From Bacteroidales bacterium (GTDB lineage Bacteria; Bacteroidota; Bacteroidia; Bacteroidales; UBA932), in the NCBI GenBank assembly GCA_017471045.1, contig JAFUWZ010000033.1, positions 1 to 39,207 of the forward strand: DNA of 39,207 bases, given 5' to 3'. Shown piece by piece: positions 16,245 through 25,005 of this stretch (the stretch's first letter is position 1; each line of letters begins with the position of its first letter). The notes under the pieces are model-generated. The model saw only the letters and a list, made by a program, of their open reading frames with translations. It did no database searches and was not told the DNA's origin. The translations under genes were made by a program, and so were the position numbers.

Positions 16245-16934
16245 TTAAACATCCGGCAGGAATCGGACATAATGCTCAAACGATTCAATATACTCTCTTC
16301 TATTTTCAAAACCTTGAGGAGTAAAAAGGAAAAGAAGATGAAAGGGCATTTTCCCCTTCTTATATAAAATCATCTTCGTATTGAAAGGATATTGTCTCAT
16401 CACGACTTGTCTATCCGGATTGTTCTCCGGATAGACAAGTAATCTTTCAACATCTGGGAGTTGATAGAAATAGAGGGTATCCGCATTGTATTTTTTCTTA
16501 GCCGCTGAACCAGAAACTTTTGTCAAATAATCATCCCAGTGAATCGGGAAACGCCGATGTTCGAAAACCATCCTGAAACCCAACTGGAAATCACTGAGAA
16601 TAGTCATCCATACATCCCTGTGCATCTCTTTCAAGACTGGCAGGAACACGACACACTGCGAATCCTTACTTTCCAAGAGAGCAGCATACTCCTGAGCTAT
16701 CCACTTATCGGGATTTAGGCATAAGCCATATCCATAGTTTACTATAAATCCCTGTGGATCATGATATAATATCCCGTAATCAAGTCTCATCCTTTCATGA
16801 TAACTGACATGATTAGAGCAAATTCGAATCTCCTCCCTAAAAAAAGACGTATCGGCGTTTTGAGCAGAGAGATGTATGCTGATAAAAAACAAAAAGCCAA
16901 AACAAAATGAAACAAAGATTCTCACATTGTGCAT
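16245..16934 (-). CDS. Secreted protein of unknown function (island gene B)
   Basis: The product is 229 residues with a clear signal peptide (about 1-25, ending HLSAQ). The mature part is rich in Tyr/Phe and has motifs such as YGILYHDPQGFIVNYGYG and PENNPDRQVVMRQYPFNTK; I do not recognise a family. The gene is AT-rich compared with its flanks, which suggests recent acquisition. A decayed IS630-type element ends four bases before its ATG. If the element and one TA are removed, the stop of the upstream gene and this ATG read TAGAATG, a coupled two-gene unit, so its original promoter has been cut off. It is convergent with ubiE. Confidence 0.75.
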   Translation of the reverse strand: MHNVRIFVSFCFGFLFFISIHLSAQNADTSFFREEIRICSNHVSYHERMRLDYGILYHDPQGFIVNYGYGLCLNPDKWIAQEYAALLESKDSQCVVFLPVLKEMHRDVWMTILSDFQLGFRMVFEHRRFPIHWDDYLTKVSGSAAKKKYNADTLYFYQLPDVERLLVYPENNPDRQVVMRQYPFNTKMILYKKGKMPFHLLFLFTPQGFENRREYIESFEHYVRFLPDV

Positions 16935-16938
16935 TCTA

Positions 16939-16961
16939 GTACTTTGTTACAACTAAAACTT
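16939..16961 (+). repeat. Left terminal inverted repeat of the IS630-type element
   Basis: Begins GTACTTTGTTACAAC directly after the TA target. It pairs with the reverse complement of 17957-17979 (GTAGTTTGTAACATC ...) at 18 of 23 positions. Confidence 0.75.
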
Positions 16962-17013
16962 TAATCTATTTGAAATATTTTGTAACTTTGCCATTATCAA
17001 CTAATTTTGGAAT

Positions 17014-17965
17014 ATGGCAAAGTACAGGAAACTGAAAATAGAACTGACCCAGGAGTAACGGACATCCCTTGAAAAGGCCGTCCGCAGCGGTACAGGAGGG
17101 GCAATGGAGATCCGACGCGCCAACGTGCTGCTCCTCGCCGATGAGGCAGGAGACAGAAAGCGGCAGAGGTAAATGGACAACTCATATCGGAACGGGCCAT
17201 GGAATTGGAAGTTCTACCCTCCATTTCGTATGTGCAGGTAGGTCGCATACTAAAAAAATCGGTATAAGCCTCACCTGAAAAAGATGTGGTGCATTCCTCC
17301 TGAACAAAACGCCGCGTTTGTGGCATACATGGAGGATGTTCTGGAGGTGTACTCCAGGCCGCGGAACCCTCGCCGACCTCTCGTATGCATGGACGAGCAG
17401 CCGATAGAACTTCGCTACGATTCTCGTGAAACGATCCACCTGTCCGAGGATAATCCATACGGAGAAGGTCGATCACGAATACGTCCGCAACGGCACCTGC
17501 TGTGGCTTCATGTTCACGGCTCCACTTGAATGCTGGCGAAGAGTATCCATCCGGGAACACAGATGCAAGACGGACTGGACACAAGAGATCAAACAACTTG
17601 TGGATGAGGACTTTCCCGATGTGGAGAAGATTGTCCTTGTATGTGACAATCTGAACACGCACGATATATCGTCTCTGTATGAAGCGTTCGAGCCAGCAGA
17701 GGCTCGACGGATATGGGAGAAACTGGAACTTCATCATACCCCGAAGCATGGCTCCTGGCTGGACATGGCCGAGATAGAACTGTCCGCCTTCACCAAGGAG
17801 TGCCTGGGAAGGAGAATCGGCGACAGCGAGGCTCTGAAGGCTGAAGCCGCAGCTTGGTATCTGGACAGGAATCATCGGCAGAAAGATATCGATTGGCAGT
17901 TCTCTGTTGGGGATGCAAGGACAAGGCTTAAGCACCTGTATCCCATAATAAAAATCAAGAATTAG
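17014..17965 (+). pseudogene. Broken IS630-family DDE transposase
   Basis: Starts MAKYRKLKIELTQE and hits a stop at 17056. Similarity resumes as RTSLEKAVRSGTGG ... ANVLLLADEAGDRKRQ, breaks again, then runs as HLKKMWCIPPEQNAAFVAYM ... VCMDEQPIELRYDSRE (from 17278), shifts frame near 17465, and continues to the end as VDHEYVRNGTCCGFMFTAPL ... LVCDNLNTHDI ... HTPKHGSWLDMAEIELSAF. The three catalytic acidic residues (Asp in CMDEQ, Asp in CDNLNTH, Glu in AEIELS) can all be seen. At least one nonsense codon and two or more frameshifts are present, and the helix-turn-helix and linker part seems shortened by an internal deletion. Confidence 0.9.
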
Positions 17966-17979
17966 ATGTTACAAACTAC
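17957..17979 (-). repeat. Right terminal inverted repeat of the IS630-type element
   Basis: Ends ...GTTACAAACTAC immediately before the TA at 17980-17981; mirror of 16939-16961. Confidence 0.75.
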
Positions 17980-18530
17980 TAGTTAGTTTTTTTATAAAAA
18001 GTCAGACAATGATTCCAAGTAGCAGAATCGAATTGACCGTTATTATAGAATGTTATAAAACCATCTCTCAAGCATGATAAAACATTAACCATATGTAAGT
18101 GATACGAGTCATAGCTGGATGTACGATACTTAATAACAGCGACCATATTATCGGGATAATAGAGTGAACTCGGGAATCCTTCTGGAATAATATAGTGGCC
18201 TGGATAGAGAATATCGAGGAGATGTGGAATGTTATCAACATGAATACCATTAGAGGGGGAATATCCGCAGCTATCAATAGCCACAGACTCAATGAAAGAG
18301 TAACTATAATCCCCCCAATTCTCAAGAGCCGTAATAACACAGTCTCCTGTGGCAACATCAAGACTATCCGGACCACTACGGGTAAACGAATCTGGTATCG
18401 AAGATCCGATAATTTGATTCGTTTCTTCAATCTGACTGAAAACAAACAAGTATAAGGCTTCAGACATGTTGAGATCCTCTGAATAAGGATTCTTCAATAC
18501 CAAACGATGGTTTTTGTACTCACCCCCCAT
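17979..18530 (-). CDS. Papain-like (C39-type) peptidase-like protein, probably 5'-truncated (island gene A)
   Basis: The frame open from ATG 18530 gives 183 residues with no signal peptide. A Cys in ATGDCVITALENW, a His in YHLHMVNVLSCLRDG and FYNNGQ shortly after it are arranged as in C39-like cysteine peptidases; the match is weak. The same frame continues upstream of the ATG for 14 sensible codons (VFVIGSSSNVAIER) back to a TGA, which suggests that the true N-terminus, perhaps a signal peptide, is lost and that this is a remnant. The stop TAG (17981-17979) is formed exactly at the edge of the IS insertion, and would be the same TAG without it. AT-rich; the GH28 gene ends only 67 bases upstream. 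Confidence 0.5.
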   Translation of the reverse strand: MGGEYKNHRLVLKNPYSEDLNMSEALYLFVFSQIEETNQIIGSSIPDSFTRSGPDSLDVATGDCVITALENWGDYSYSFIESVAIDSCGYSPSNGIHVDNIPHLLDILYPGHYIIPEGFPSSLYYPDNMVAVIKYRTSSYDSYHLHMVNVLSCLRDGFITFYNNGQFDSATWNHCLTFYKKTN

Positions 18531-18597
18531 TCTTTCTATTGCAACATTAGAGGAAGATCCTATAACGAATACTCATAACACAATACCTTAAAGCGAA

Positions 18598-20055
18598 CTA
18601 TTTCTTCACGTCGGAGCAGTTGCGGGCGACGAAGATCTTGGTCTTCATCTTGGGCGCGGTCGCCGTGATGCGGCTGAAGGACGAGCGATGCACGTCATCC
18701 AGCACGATGGCCGGACGATAATCCTTTGCCGCCGCCGTCAGAGTCACATTGTCCAGCGAGACCCCCTCCGCATGACGGATGAAGAAGCCCCACGCGGGCA
18801 GTTCCTTGAACTGGGAGAACTCCGGATAAGCTGTCGGCATCTCCGGCACCTGATCCAGTTCGTGCGTCCCGACCTTGGCAAAGGCGGGATCGCCCCCGCC
18901 CGGGAAACGGATCTCCACATTCTCGATCGTCACGTTGCGTACCGGCTGGCCTTCCAGGCCCACGATGCCGCAAGGCAGCACGTTGCGCGGCTGGTCCTCC
19001 AGGGTCGGGCCTTCGTAATCCACGCCGTAGTCCGGCTTGTCCACCGGGACTTCCGCATAGACGTTGCGGATGGTGATGTTCTCCATCCGGCTCTTGTTCT
19101 CGCCCCGACGCTGGCCCACGACCAGGTAGATGGGATTGGCCGTGTTGTAGGACTTCAGTCCGTCCACCAGGATGTTTTCGGCGAAGCCGCCGTCTACGCT
19201 CTGGATCGTAATCGCGCTGCGGAAGGTGTCATACACGACGTTGTCCAGGATCTGGATGTTGCGGAATCCGCCGACACCGAAGGTCCCGAACTTGATGCCG
19301 CTGGCGCTGGACGTGATCGTATTGTGCCGCACGACCACGTTGTCGTTGCAGACATCCTTGTGGTGGGATTTCAGGCAGATGCCGTCGTCCGAGGCATTGA
19401 CGAAGCAGTTCTGGATCACCGCATCCTTGCAATCCACGATATCCAGGCCGTCGTTATTCCAAAAGGCCCGGCTGTCCACGGTCACGCCGTCGATCAGCAG
19501 GTTCTCGATCCGGTCCGTCGTACAGGTCCAGCAGGAGGAATTGCGGATGTTGATGCCCTTGAGCGTCACGTTCTTGCTCTGGCACAGGTACAGCAGATGC
19601 GGCCGGTCGGCGGGACGCCCGAGCTTGAAGATGTCCTTGATCACCCCGACGGCGATCTGCCCGAGGAAGTTGTTGGCCAGCTCGCGGCCCTGTCCGTCGA
19701 TGACGCCCAGGCCGACGATCCCGATGTTTTCGGCACCGTTGGAGATGACGAGCCCGAAAGCGTCCCCCTTCTTGTAATAATCATACGGATTGGTCGATCC
19801 GACCAGCACGGCGCCTTCGCCGAGTTCGATCGTGACATTGTCCTTCAATTCGATCGTTCCGGTCAGGTAGCGGCCCACCTTGAAAATCAGCTTGCCGCCG
19901 CCCTCCGCGCTGATATGGTCGATCGCCCGCTGGATGGAGGTGGTGTTGAGCGTAGTCCCGTTGGACTTGATGCCGAACAGGGACGCATAATAATCCTTTG
20001 CCGAGGCCGCGCAGGCCAGGGACAGGCATATCAATGAGAGAAGAATCTTTTTCAT
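18598..20055 (-). CDS. GH28 polygalacturonase-like enzyme, last gene of the pectin operon
   Basis: This is a secreted right-handed beta-helix hydrolase expected to act on galacturonic-acid linkages in pectin or rhamnogalacturonan. The 485-residue product has a signal peptide (1-19, CAASA) and a Pectate_lyase_3-like N-terminal part (FGIKSNGTTLNTTSIQRAID). GH28 motifs: WNNDGLDIVDC with Asp202, NASDDGICLKS with Asp223-Asp224. The usual GHG motif with its conserved His is replaced by SGIKFGT (252-258), and RIK by RSA. The three catalytic Asp positions are kept, so it is probably active. Nine bases separate it from the short GH28-like gene upstream. It resembles the GH28 at 20593 over its whole length, which points to old duplication. 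Confidence 0.88.
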   Translation of the reverse strand: MKKILLSLICLSLACAASAKDYYASLFGIKSNGTTLNTTSIQRAIDHISAEGGGKLIFKVGRYLTGTIELKDNVTIELGEGAVLVGSTNPYDYYKKGDAFGLVISNGAENIGIVGLGVIDGQGRELANNFLGQIAVGVIKDIFKLGRPADRPHLLYLCQSKNVTLKGINIRNSSCWTCTTDRIENLLIDGVTVDSRAFWNNDGLDIVDCKDAVIQNCFVNASDDGICLKSHHKDVCNDNVVVRHNTITSSASGIKFGTFGVGGFRNIQILDNVVYDTFRSAITIQSVDGGFAENILVDGLKSYNTANPIYLVVGQRRGENKSRMENITIRNVYAEVPVDKPDYGVDYEGPTLEDQPRNVLPCGIVGLEGQPVRNVTIENVEIRFPGGGDPAFAKVGTHELDQVPEMPTAYPEFSQFKELPAWGFFIRHAEGVSLDNVTLTAAAKDYRPAIVLDDVHRSSFSRITATAPKMKTKIFVARNCSDVKK

Positions 20056-20064
20056 GACGCGCGA

Positions 20065-20589
20065 TCAATTATAACGGGTGGACAAGGCCGTATCCTGCAG
20101 CTTCTTGATCTCGCTGCCCATCACGGCGTTTGTACAGTTCTTGAAAGAATACAAGGTCGGAAGGGGCGTATCGGAGGGCAGATAACCCCGGTCTTTCTGC
20201 GCTTGCAGGCTTGCCTTGAGCGCTGTGCTGCGACCTTCGATCACACCTTTCCCGACGACCGAAACATTCTCGGCCCCGTCGGCCCAGACCAGGGCCGGAG
20301 CGCCCTTGTAGTCATAAATATTGGTGGACCCGACCAGGACGGCCGCCTCGGCCAGGTGGAGGGTCACGTTGCTTTTGAGCTGGATGGCGCCGGTCAAATA
20401 GCGGCCCACATAAAAATAAAGGGTGCCGCCACCGTGGGCGCTGATGTAATCGATGGCGCGCTGGATGGAGCCGGTGTTGTCCGTGACCCCGTCGCTCTTG
20501 ACACCCCATACGGTCGCCGTCTGGTCCGTCTGTGCGAAGCAGGAAAGGACGGCAAAGAAAACTACGATGGAAAGGATGAGCTTTTTCAT
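20065..20589 (-). CDS. Short GH28-like protein: N-terminal beta-helix part only, no catalytic motifs
   Basis: The product is 174 residues: signal peptide (MKKLILSIVVFFAVLSCFAQ), then a region like the first 170-180 residues of both neighbouring GH28 proteins (WGVKSDGVTDNTGSIQRAID, GRYLTGAIQLKSNVTLHLAE, AVLVGSTNIYDY, GKGVIEG). It ends at TLYSFKNCTNAVMGSEIKKL ..., the strand that in the full-length paralogs comes just before the catalytic coils, so NND, DD and the later motifs are absent. It is either a remnant of a truncated paralog or a small binding or accessory protein. Intact frame, own signal peptide and tight operon spacing (3 and 9 bases) argue that it is still made. Confidence 0.75.
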   Translation of the reverse strand: MKKLILSIVVFFAVLSCFAQTDQTATVWGVKSDGVTDNTGSIQRAIDYISAHGGGTLYFYVGRYLTGAIQLKSNVTLHLAEAAVLVGSTNIYDYKGAPALVWADGAENVSVVGKGVIEGRSTALKASLQAQKDRGYLPSDTPLPTLYSFKNCTNAVMGSEIKKLQDTALSTRYN

Positions 20590-20592
20590 GGC

Positions 20593-22119
20593 TTATTCGG
20601 CATAAGTGGATTTGTACATGACCACCTGGTCTTTCTCTTCGGAGAGCGGCTCGTCATAGACGACCTGGTCCAGTTTCAGGCCCTCCACGTCGTCACAGAC
20701 AACGGCGGGACGATAGTCGGCTTTCCGGGCGTGGAACGTGAAGTTGCGCAGCGTGACGCCGGTGGCATGGCGCATGTAGAAGCCCCAGGCCGGGAGTTCC
20801 TTCCACTGGGAGAATTCGGGATAAGAGGAAATCATTTCGTCGATGCCGTCCAGGTCCTCGGGCGTCGTGCCGCGGTAGGCGTAGCGCGGATTGCCGCCGC
20901 CGGGATAGACGATTTCGATGTTTTCCATCAACACATTCTCGATCTTGTAGCCGGGGATGCCGGCGATGATGCACGGGGAAATGTTGCGGGGCAGGTCCTC
21001 AATCGGGCCCTCGTAGTTGTAACCGGCGTCCGGCTTGTCGAGCGGGACCTCCGCATAGACGTTCTTGATCGTAATGTTGCGCATGTAGGGCTCCTTGCGG
21101 CGCACGTCCTTGCGGTCCCGTTCGCTCAGGCCCAGGGAATTGATCTTGTTCCAGCGCTCGCCGATCCGCAGGAAGATCACATTGCCGGTATGGATGCTGC
21201 GCAGTCCGTCCACGGTAATGTTCTCGATCTCCGCGCCGTCCACCGCCGCGAACGTGACGGCCGAACGGTAAGTGTCGTAGATGGTTATGTCGCGGATCGT
21301 GAAGTTCTTGAACCCGCCCTTGGAGACGGTGCCGAACTTGACGCCGTTGGCGCTCGAGCGGCCCACGCAGTTTTCCAGCAGGATGTTCTTGCACATGTGG
21401 TCGTGGGAATGGGACTTGAAGCAGAACACATCGTCCGCCGCATCGATGTTGCAGTTGCGGATGATGACGTCCTCACAGTCCACGATGTCAATCCCGTCAT
21501 TGTTCCAATAGGACTTGCTGTCCACCGTGATGCCTTCGACATACACGTTGTGGCACTGGTCGTAGGTCTGGTTCCAGCTGCCCGGGTCCTTGAGGAAGAT
21601 GTCCTTGACCGTAACGCCGTCGCATTCGCGGAAATAGATGTTTTCCGGACGGTTCACTTCGTTGGGGCGGTCCAGCTTGAGCGGGTCCTCGAAGAGACCG
21701 CGGTGGATGTATTCGACCATGTGGTTGGCCGTCGTGAAGCCCCGGCCGTCGATGGTGCCCTCGCCGGTGATGCCGATGTCCTTCTGCTTGATGGAGAAGA
21801 TCATGCTGGTCCAGCCGACGTACGGGTCTTTGATGAAATCCCAGGGATTGGTCGATCCCAGGAGGGTCGCCCCCCGCTCCAGGTGCAGGGTGACATTGTC
21901 CTTGACGTAGATGGTGCCGGTCACCCAGTTGCCGGGCGTAAATACGACACGGCCTCCGCCGTTGGCACTGGCGAAGTCGATGGCCGCCTGGATGCTGGCC
22001 GAGTTGAGCGTGACCCCGTCCGGCCTGGCGCCGAAATCCGCCACGTTGTAGTCCTTGGCCGACAGGGTCAGGCCCGCCGCCAGGCACAGCATCAGCGTAA
22101 TAAGAAAAGATTTTTTCAT
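20593..22119 (-). CDS. GH28 polygalacturonase-like enzyme
   Basis: This is a secreted 508-residue beta-helix hydrolase of the pectin-active family 28. Signal peptide 1-21 (LTLSA); Pectate_lyase_3-like start FGARPDGVTLNSASIQAAID; WNNDGIDIVDC with Asp208 and Asp211; DAADDVFCFKS with Asp229-Asp230. As in the paralog at 18598 the GHG histidine is missing (NGVKFGT, 258-264) and RIK is RSAVTF (285-290). The C-terminal coils contain PEFSQWKELPAWGFYMRHA, nearly identical in the paralog. Its ATG abuts the stop of the GH106 gene with no spacer (TAAATG), so translation is coupled. Endo or exo action and the exact pectin linkage cannot be told. Confidence 0.88.
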   Translation of the reverse strand: MKKSFLITLMLCLAAGLTLSAKDYNVADFGARPDGVTLNSASIQAAIDFASANGGGRVVFTPGNWVTGTIYVKDNVTLHLERGATLLGSTNPWDFIKDPYVGWTSMIFSIKQKDIGITGEGTIDGRGFTTANHMVEYIHRGLFEDPLKLDRPNEVNRPENIYFRECDGVTVKDIFLKDPGSWNQTYDQCHNVYVEGITVDSKSYWNNDGIDIVDCEDVIIRNCNIDAADDVFCFKSHSHDHMCKNILLENCVGRSSANGVKFGTVSKGGFKNFTIRDITIYDTYRSAVTFAAVDGAEIENITVDGLRSIHTGNVIFLRIGERWNKINSLGLSERDRKDVRRKEPYMRNITIKNVYAEVPLDKPDAGYNYEGPIEDLPRNISPCIIAGIPGYKIENVLMENIEIVYPGGGNPRYAYRGTTPEDLDGIDEMISSYPEFSQWKELPAWGFYMRHATGVTLRNFTFHARKADYRPAVVCDDVEGLKLDQVVYDEPLSEEKDQVVMYKSTYAE

Positions 22120-25002
22120 TTATCGATACATTTTAACAGGTCCGATCAAGCCCGCGGGTACGAGCGGGGTATTCCGCCGCAGGACGAAACGGTTCGCGAC
22201 AGCATTGTCCTTCAGCGTCTGGAGATAGTTGCTCATCAGGGTGGTGACTTTGACTTCGATCTCGTTGTCACCGTCCTTGAGCAGGGATGACACGTCGTAG
22301 ATCCGGCGCCCGAACCAACGCACGCCGCAAGGCACGCCGTTGACCGTCAGTTCGGCGATGTCCGCGACCTTTCCAAGGTTGATGTACCGGGGCTTGCGGG
22401 CGCCCGAGAGGCGCACGGTGGTCCGGTAGGTCACATCACCCATGAAGTTCTTGTACTCGGGGACATCCTTGAGGTCCTTGAGCTGCGGCATCTCCATCTC
22501 CTTGGTCCAGTCTTCCTGCGGCTGGTGGAGCGTCAGCTTCCAGTTCTCGACCGCCCGGGTACCGCTGCCCTTTTCGGGGAGCGGATTCCACTCCTCACCG
22601 AGGCGCTGACGGTTGAACTCGAACAGGTAGCTCTCGGAGGGGCCGAAGCTGAAATGCAGGCGGCCGCCGTCCAGTTTCATCTTGTAGCGTTTGCCGGTCG
22701 CAGCGTCATAGGCCCAGCAGTTCTTGCCACGGGTGACAGAGGCCGGGAAGATGATGTCGGTCTCGCGGGACTCGCTCATGTGGGCGTTGACAAACAGGAA
22801 CAGGTCCGACCCGTCATCCGTCAGATAATGGTTCTGCAGCAGGAAGCGGTCCGGATTGGTGACCGTGATCGCGTGCGGCAGGTCATAGCGGTCGATCAGA
22901 TCCTCGTACCACTCCAGATACCGGCCGTCCCCGGGCTTCTCGAGCAGGATGAAGTTTTTGTGGGTCTTGAGCCGTTCCACGGCCGCACGGACCTCGGCGT
23001 CGCGTGCCTCATAGTCCTTCAGGCCCAGCGACTTCTCCGGATACTTGCCGACGCAGAAGACCCGGCCGCCCGAAGTGACGAACTGCTCCAGCTTGTCCAG
23101 GATGTCCGGAAAGGTGCCCGACACCTCCACGAGGAAGAGCGTCCCGTAGGACTTGGGACCGTAGCAGAGCCTGCCCTTGCGCACGACGGCGTCGCGCAGG
23201 ATATTCTCTGTCACATAATCCGCACCGCCGCCCGTCTTATGGATGGCTTCCCAGATCAGGGACGTATAAGGGACATTGAGTTTGACCGGGAAAGGCTCGG
23301 TCTGCACGCCCATCGTCGTCCACATGTCGTAGTTGGCCGGCAGCAGGGCGATGTCGGTCACCATGTCGGCGTTCTGCAGCTGGCTCGCCAGGCGCGCCCG
23401 GTAATCGTTCAGAAGCTTGAAATAGGGCCACCAGGTGTTCTTCTCGTTGTAGTAGGAACCATACTGGACCCAGCCCGGGAAGGGCGCCTCCGCCGGCGAA
23501 TAATTGAAGCCGTGCCAAACGGAGTGCGTGATGCCCGAGATGGCGCTCATGTCGGAACCGACTTTCAGGAACTCGAGCGAGGTGGAGAAGACCTTGTAGG
23601 TATTGGTCATCTCCTCGGCGCTGACGACGCGTTTGCCGGTCAGATGGGCGGCCGAGGAGACGTATTTGTTGATCATCGTATAGCCGCGGCCGCGCCGGTA
23701 ATCCTCGTCTCCCATCTCCTCGCCGAGCCGGTGGCGCAGCCAGTTGGTGGTCCAGGACTCCCCTTCCGGGATATCGCAGCCCAGCGAAGATTCGAGCGGG
23801 AAGAATCCGCGCCCGTAGGCCTGCTGACGGGACAGGACCCCCTTGTCGCGGCACCACTGCTGGAAGACCTGCATGAAACGCTCGTGCAGCAGTTCGGCCT
23901 TGGTGAGCTCGAAATCGAAGCGCACCCGGTCCACCTGTTCCTGGAACTTTTCGCCTTTCTTGGCGCCGTACTCGAAATTCTTGACGTCGCCCAGGCGGCC
24001 GACTTCAAACATCGTGAAAGGGAACCAGGGCATCAGGTCATAGCCGCGCCGGCGGGAGAACTCCTCCGCGAAGTCGGGGGTCCAGTTGTTGCCCTCGAGC
24101 TCCATGCTGTCCACGAAAAGGGCGCGCAGATGACCACTCAGCGGGCCCGTCTTGGCTTCGATCGCATCGGCCATGTGGTCCAGGTACCCGCGCACCGCCC
24201 GGGCGTCCATGTGGTTCAGGATGGGACCGGCGGCGCCCGGCGCCCCGTTGATCACGCTGGCGAAGGAGTCGAAACGGATCAGGGCATAGATCACGTGCTT
24301 GCCCTTGGGGATATCGAGTGTGATCACGTCGTCCACGAAGCGGTCCGTCACATCCACGGCCTGGCTCAGGTCGTCGATCGGATCGGGTACCAGCTTCATC
24401 GAGATCAATTCGCAGGTGCGGCGCGGATTGGGGATGGTGACACCCGGATCCACCAGTTTGTAGAGGTTGAACTTGGACATCTCGAACAGGCCCGGCTTCA
24501 CCTCCGCGGCATAGGTCAGCATGACGCTCGCCCGCTCGCTGCGCGGCAGCCACTCGGCGCCGAACGGCCAGCCCGAGCCGACGATCAGGTCACAGGTCAT
24601 ACCCAGTTTTTTGGCTTCGTCGAAGACGACCTGGAGCATCCGGATCCACTCGTCGCTGAGCCAGGTCAGGGACTTCTTGCTCAGCGAGATCTCTTCCTTG
24701 CCGGGGAACGAGATGGGATTGATCTCCACGCCGCCGATGCCGGCCTCCTTGAGCAAGTGCAGCTCCCGAACCAGTTCCTCGGCTTCCACCTTGTCGCCGT
24801 TCCACCACCAGCGCACGAAGGGACGGTAGCGGTTGTCGGGGTCTTGGAACTGCTTGTACAGCGCATCCGGCCCGGTGAGCCTGGCTGCCAGCTGCCTCGC
24901 GGAAGAGGCGCTCAGATCCTGCGCCCCGGCGGGCAGCGAATGCAGCACTGCCGTGCCGGCCACCAGGACGAAACTGTCTTTGACAAATTGTCTTCTGTCC
25001 AT
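22120..25002 (-). CDS. GH106 alpha-L-rhamnosidase
   Basis: This enzyme hydrolyses terminal alpha-L-rhamnose, typically from rhamnogalacturonan oligosaccharides. The 960-residue protein begins MDRRQFVKDSFVLVAGTAVL, a long leader with an RR motif that may be Tat-type. The family signature is PFVRWWWNGDKV ... HLLKEAGIGGVEINPI (61-97). Later GSGWPFGAEW, ALFVDSMELEGNNWTPDFAEEF, VVSAEEMTNTY and SVWHGFNYSPAEAPFPGW fit the catalytic barrel, where acidic residues in DSMELEGN and SAEEM are candidate catalysts. The C-terminal galactose-binding-like domain ends RRNTPLVPAGLIGPVKMYR. It sits between the phosphatases (3-base gap) and GH28 (no gap), which indicates rhamnose removal coupled with galacturonan cleavage. 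Confidence 0.9.
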   Translation of the reverse strand: MDRRQFVKDSFVLVAGTAVLHSLPAGAQDLSASSARQLAARLTGPDALYKQFQDPDNRYRPFVRWWWNGDKVEAEELVRELHLLKEAGIGGVEINPISFPGKEEISLSKKSLTWLSDEWIRMLQVVFDEAKKLGMTCDLIVGSGWPFGAEWLPRSERASVMLTYAAEVKPGLFEMSKFNLYKLVDPGVTIPNPRRTCELISMKLVPDPIDDLSQAVDVTDRFVDDVITLDIPKGKHVIYALIRFDSFASVINGAPGAAGPILNHMDARAVRGYLDHMADAIEAKTGPLSGHLRALFVDSMELEGNNWTPDFAEEFSRRRGYDLMPWFPFTMFEVGRLGDVKNFEYGAKKGEKFQEQVDRVRFDFELTKAELLHERFMQVFQQWCRDKGVLSRQQAYGRGFFPLESSLGCDIPEGESWTTNWLRHRLGEEMGDEDYRRGRGYTMINKYVSSAAHLTGKRVVSAEEMTNTYKVFSTSLEFLKVGSDMSAISGITHSVWHGFNYSPAEAPFPGWVQYGSYYNEKNTWWPYFKLLNDYRARLASQLQNADMVTDIALLPANYDMWTTMGVQTEPFPVKLNVPYTSLIWEAIHKTGGGADYVTENILRDAVVRKGRLCYGPKSYGTLFLVEVSGTFPDILDKLEQFVTSGGRVFCVGKYPEKSLGLKDYEARDAEVRAAVERLKTHKNFILLEKPGDGRYLEWYEDLIDRYDLPHAITVTNPDRFLLQNHYLTDDGSDLFLFVNAHMSESRETDIIFPASVTRGKNCWAYDAATGKRYKMKLDGGRLHFSFGPSESYLFEFNRQRLGEEWNPLPEKGSGTRAVENWKLTLHQPQEDWTKEMEMPQLKDLKDVPEYKNFMGDVTYRTTVRLSGARKPRYINLGKVADIAELTVNGVPCGVRWFGRRIYDVSSLLKDGDNEIEVKVTTLMSNYLQTLKDNAVANRFVLRRNTPLVPAGLIGPVKMYR

Positions 25003-25005
25003 ATC

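Larger units (their letters stand above)
16939..17979. mobile_element. Decayed IS630-family insertion sequence (1,041 bp) with TA target duplication
   Basis: The element is bounded by imperfect terminal inverted repeats (left 16939-16961, right 17957-17979, 18 of 23 positions matching) and by TA on each side (16937-16938 and 17980-17981), the target duplication typical of IS630/Tc1-mariner elements. Inside it a consensus-like -7 box TAACTTTG (16983-16990) precedes the transposase start at 17014. The transposase is broken (see pseudogene), so the copy cannot move by itself. The insertion separates two leftward genes. Confidence 0.85.
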
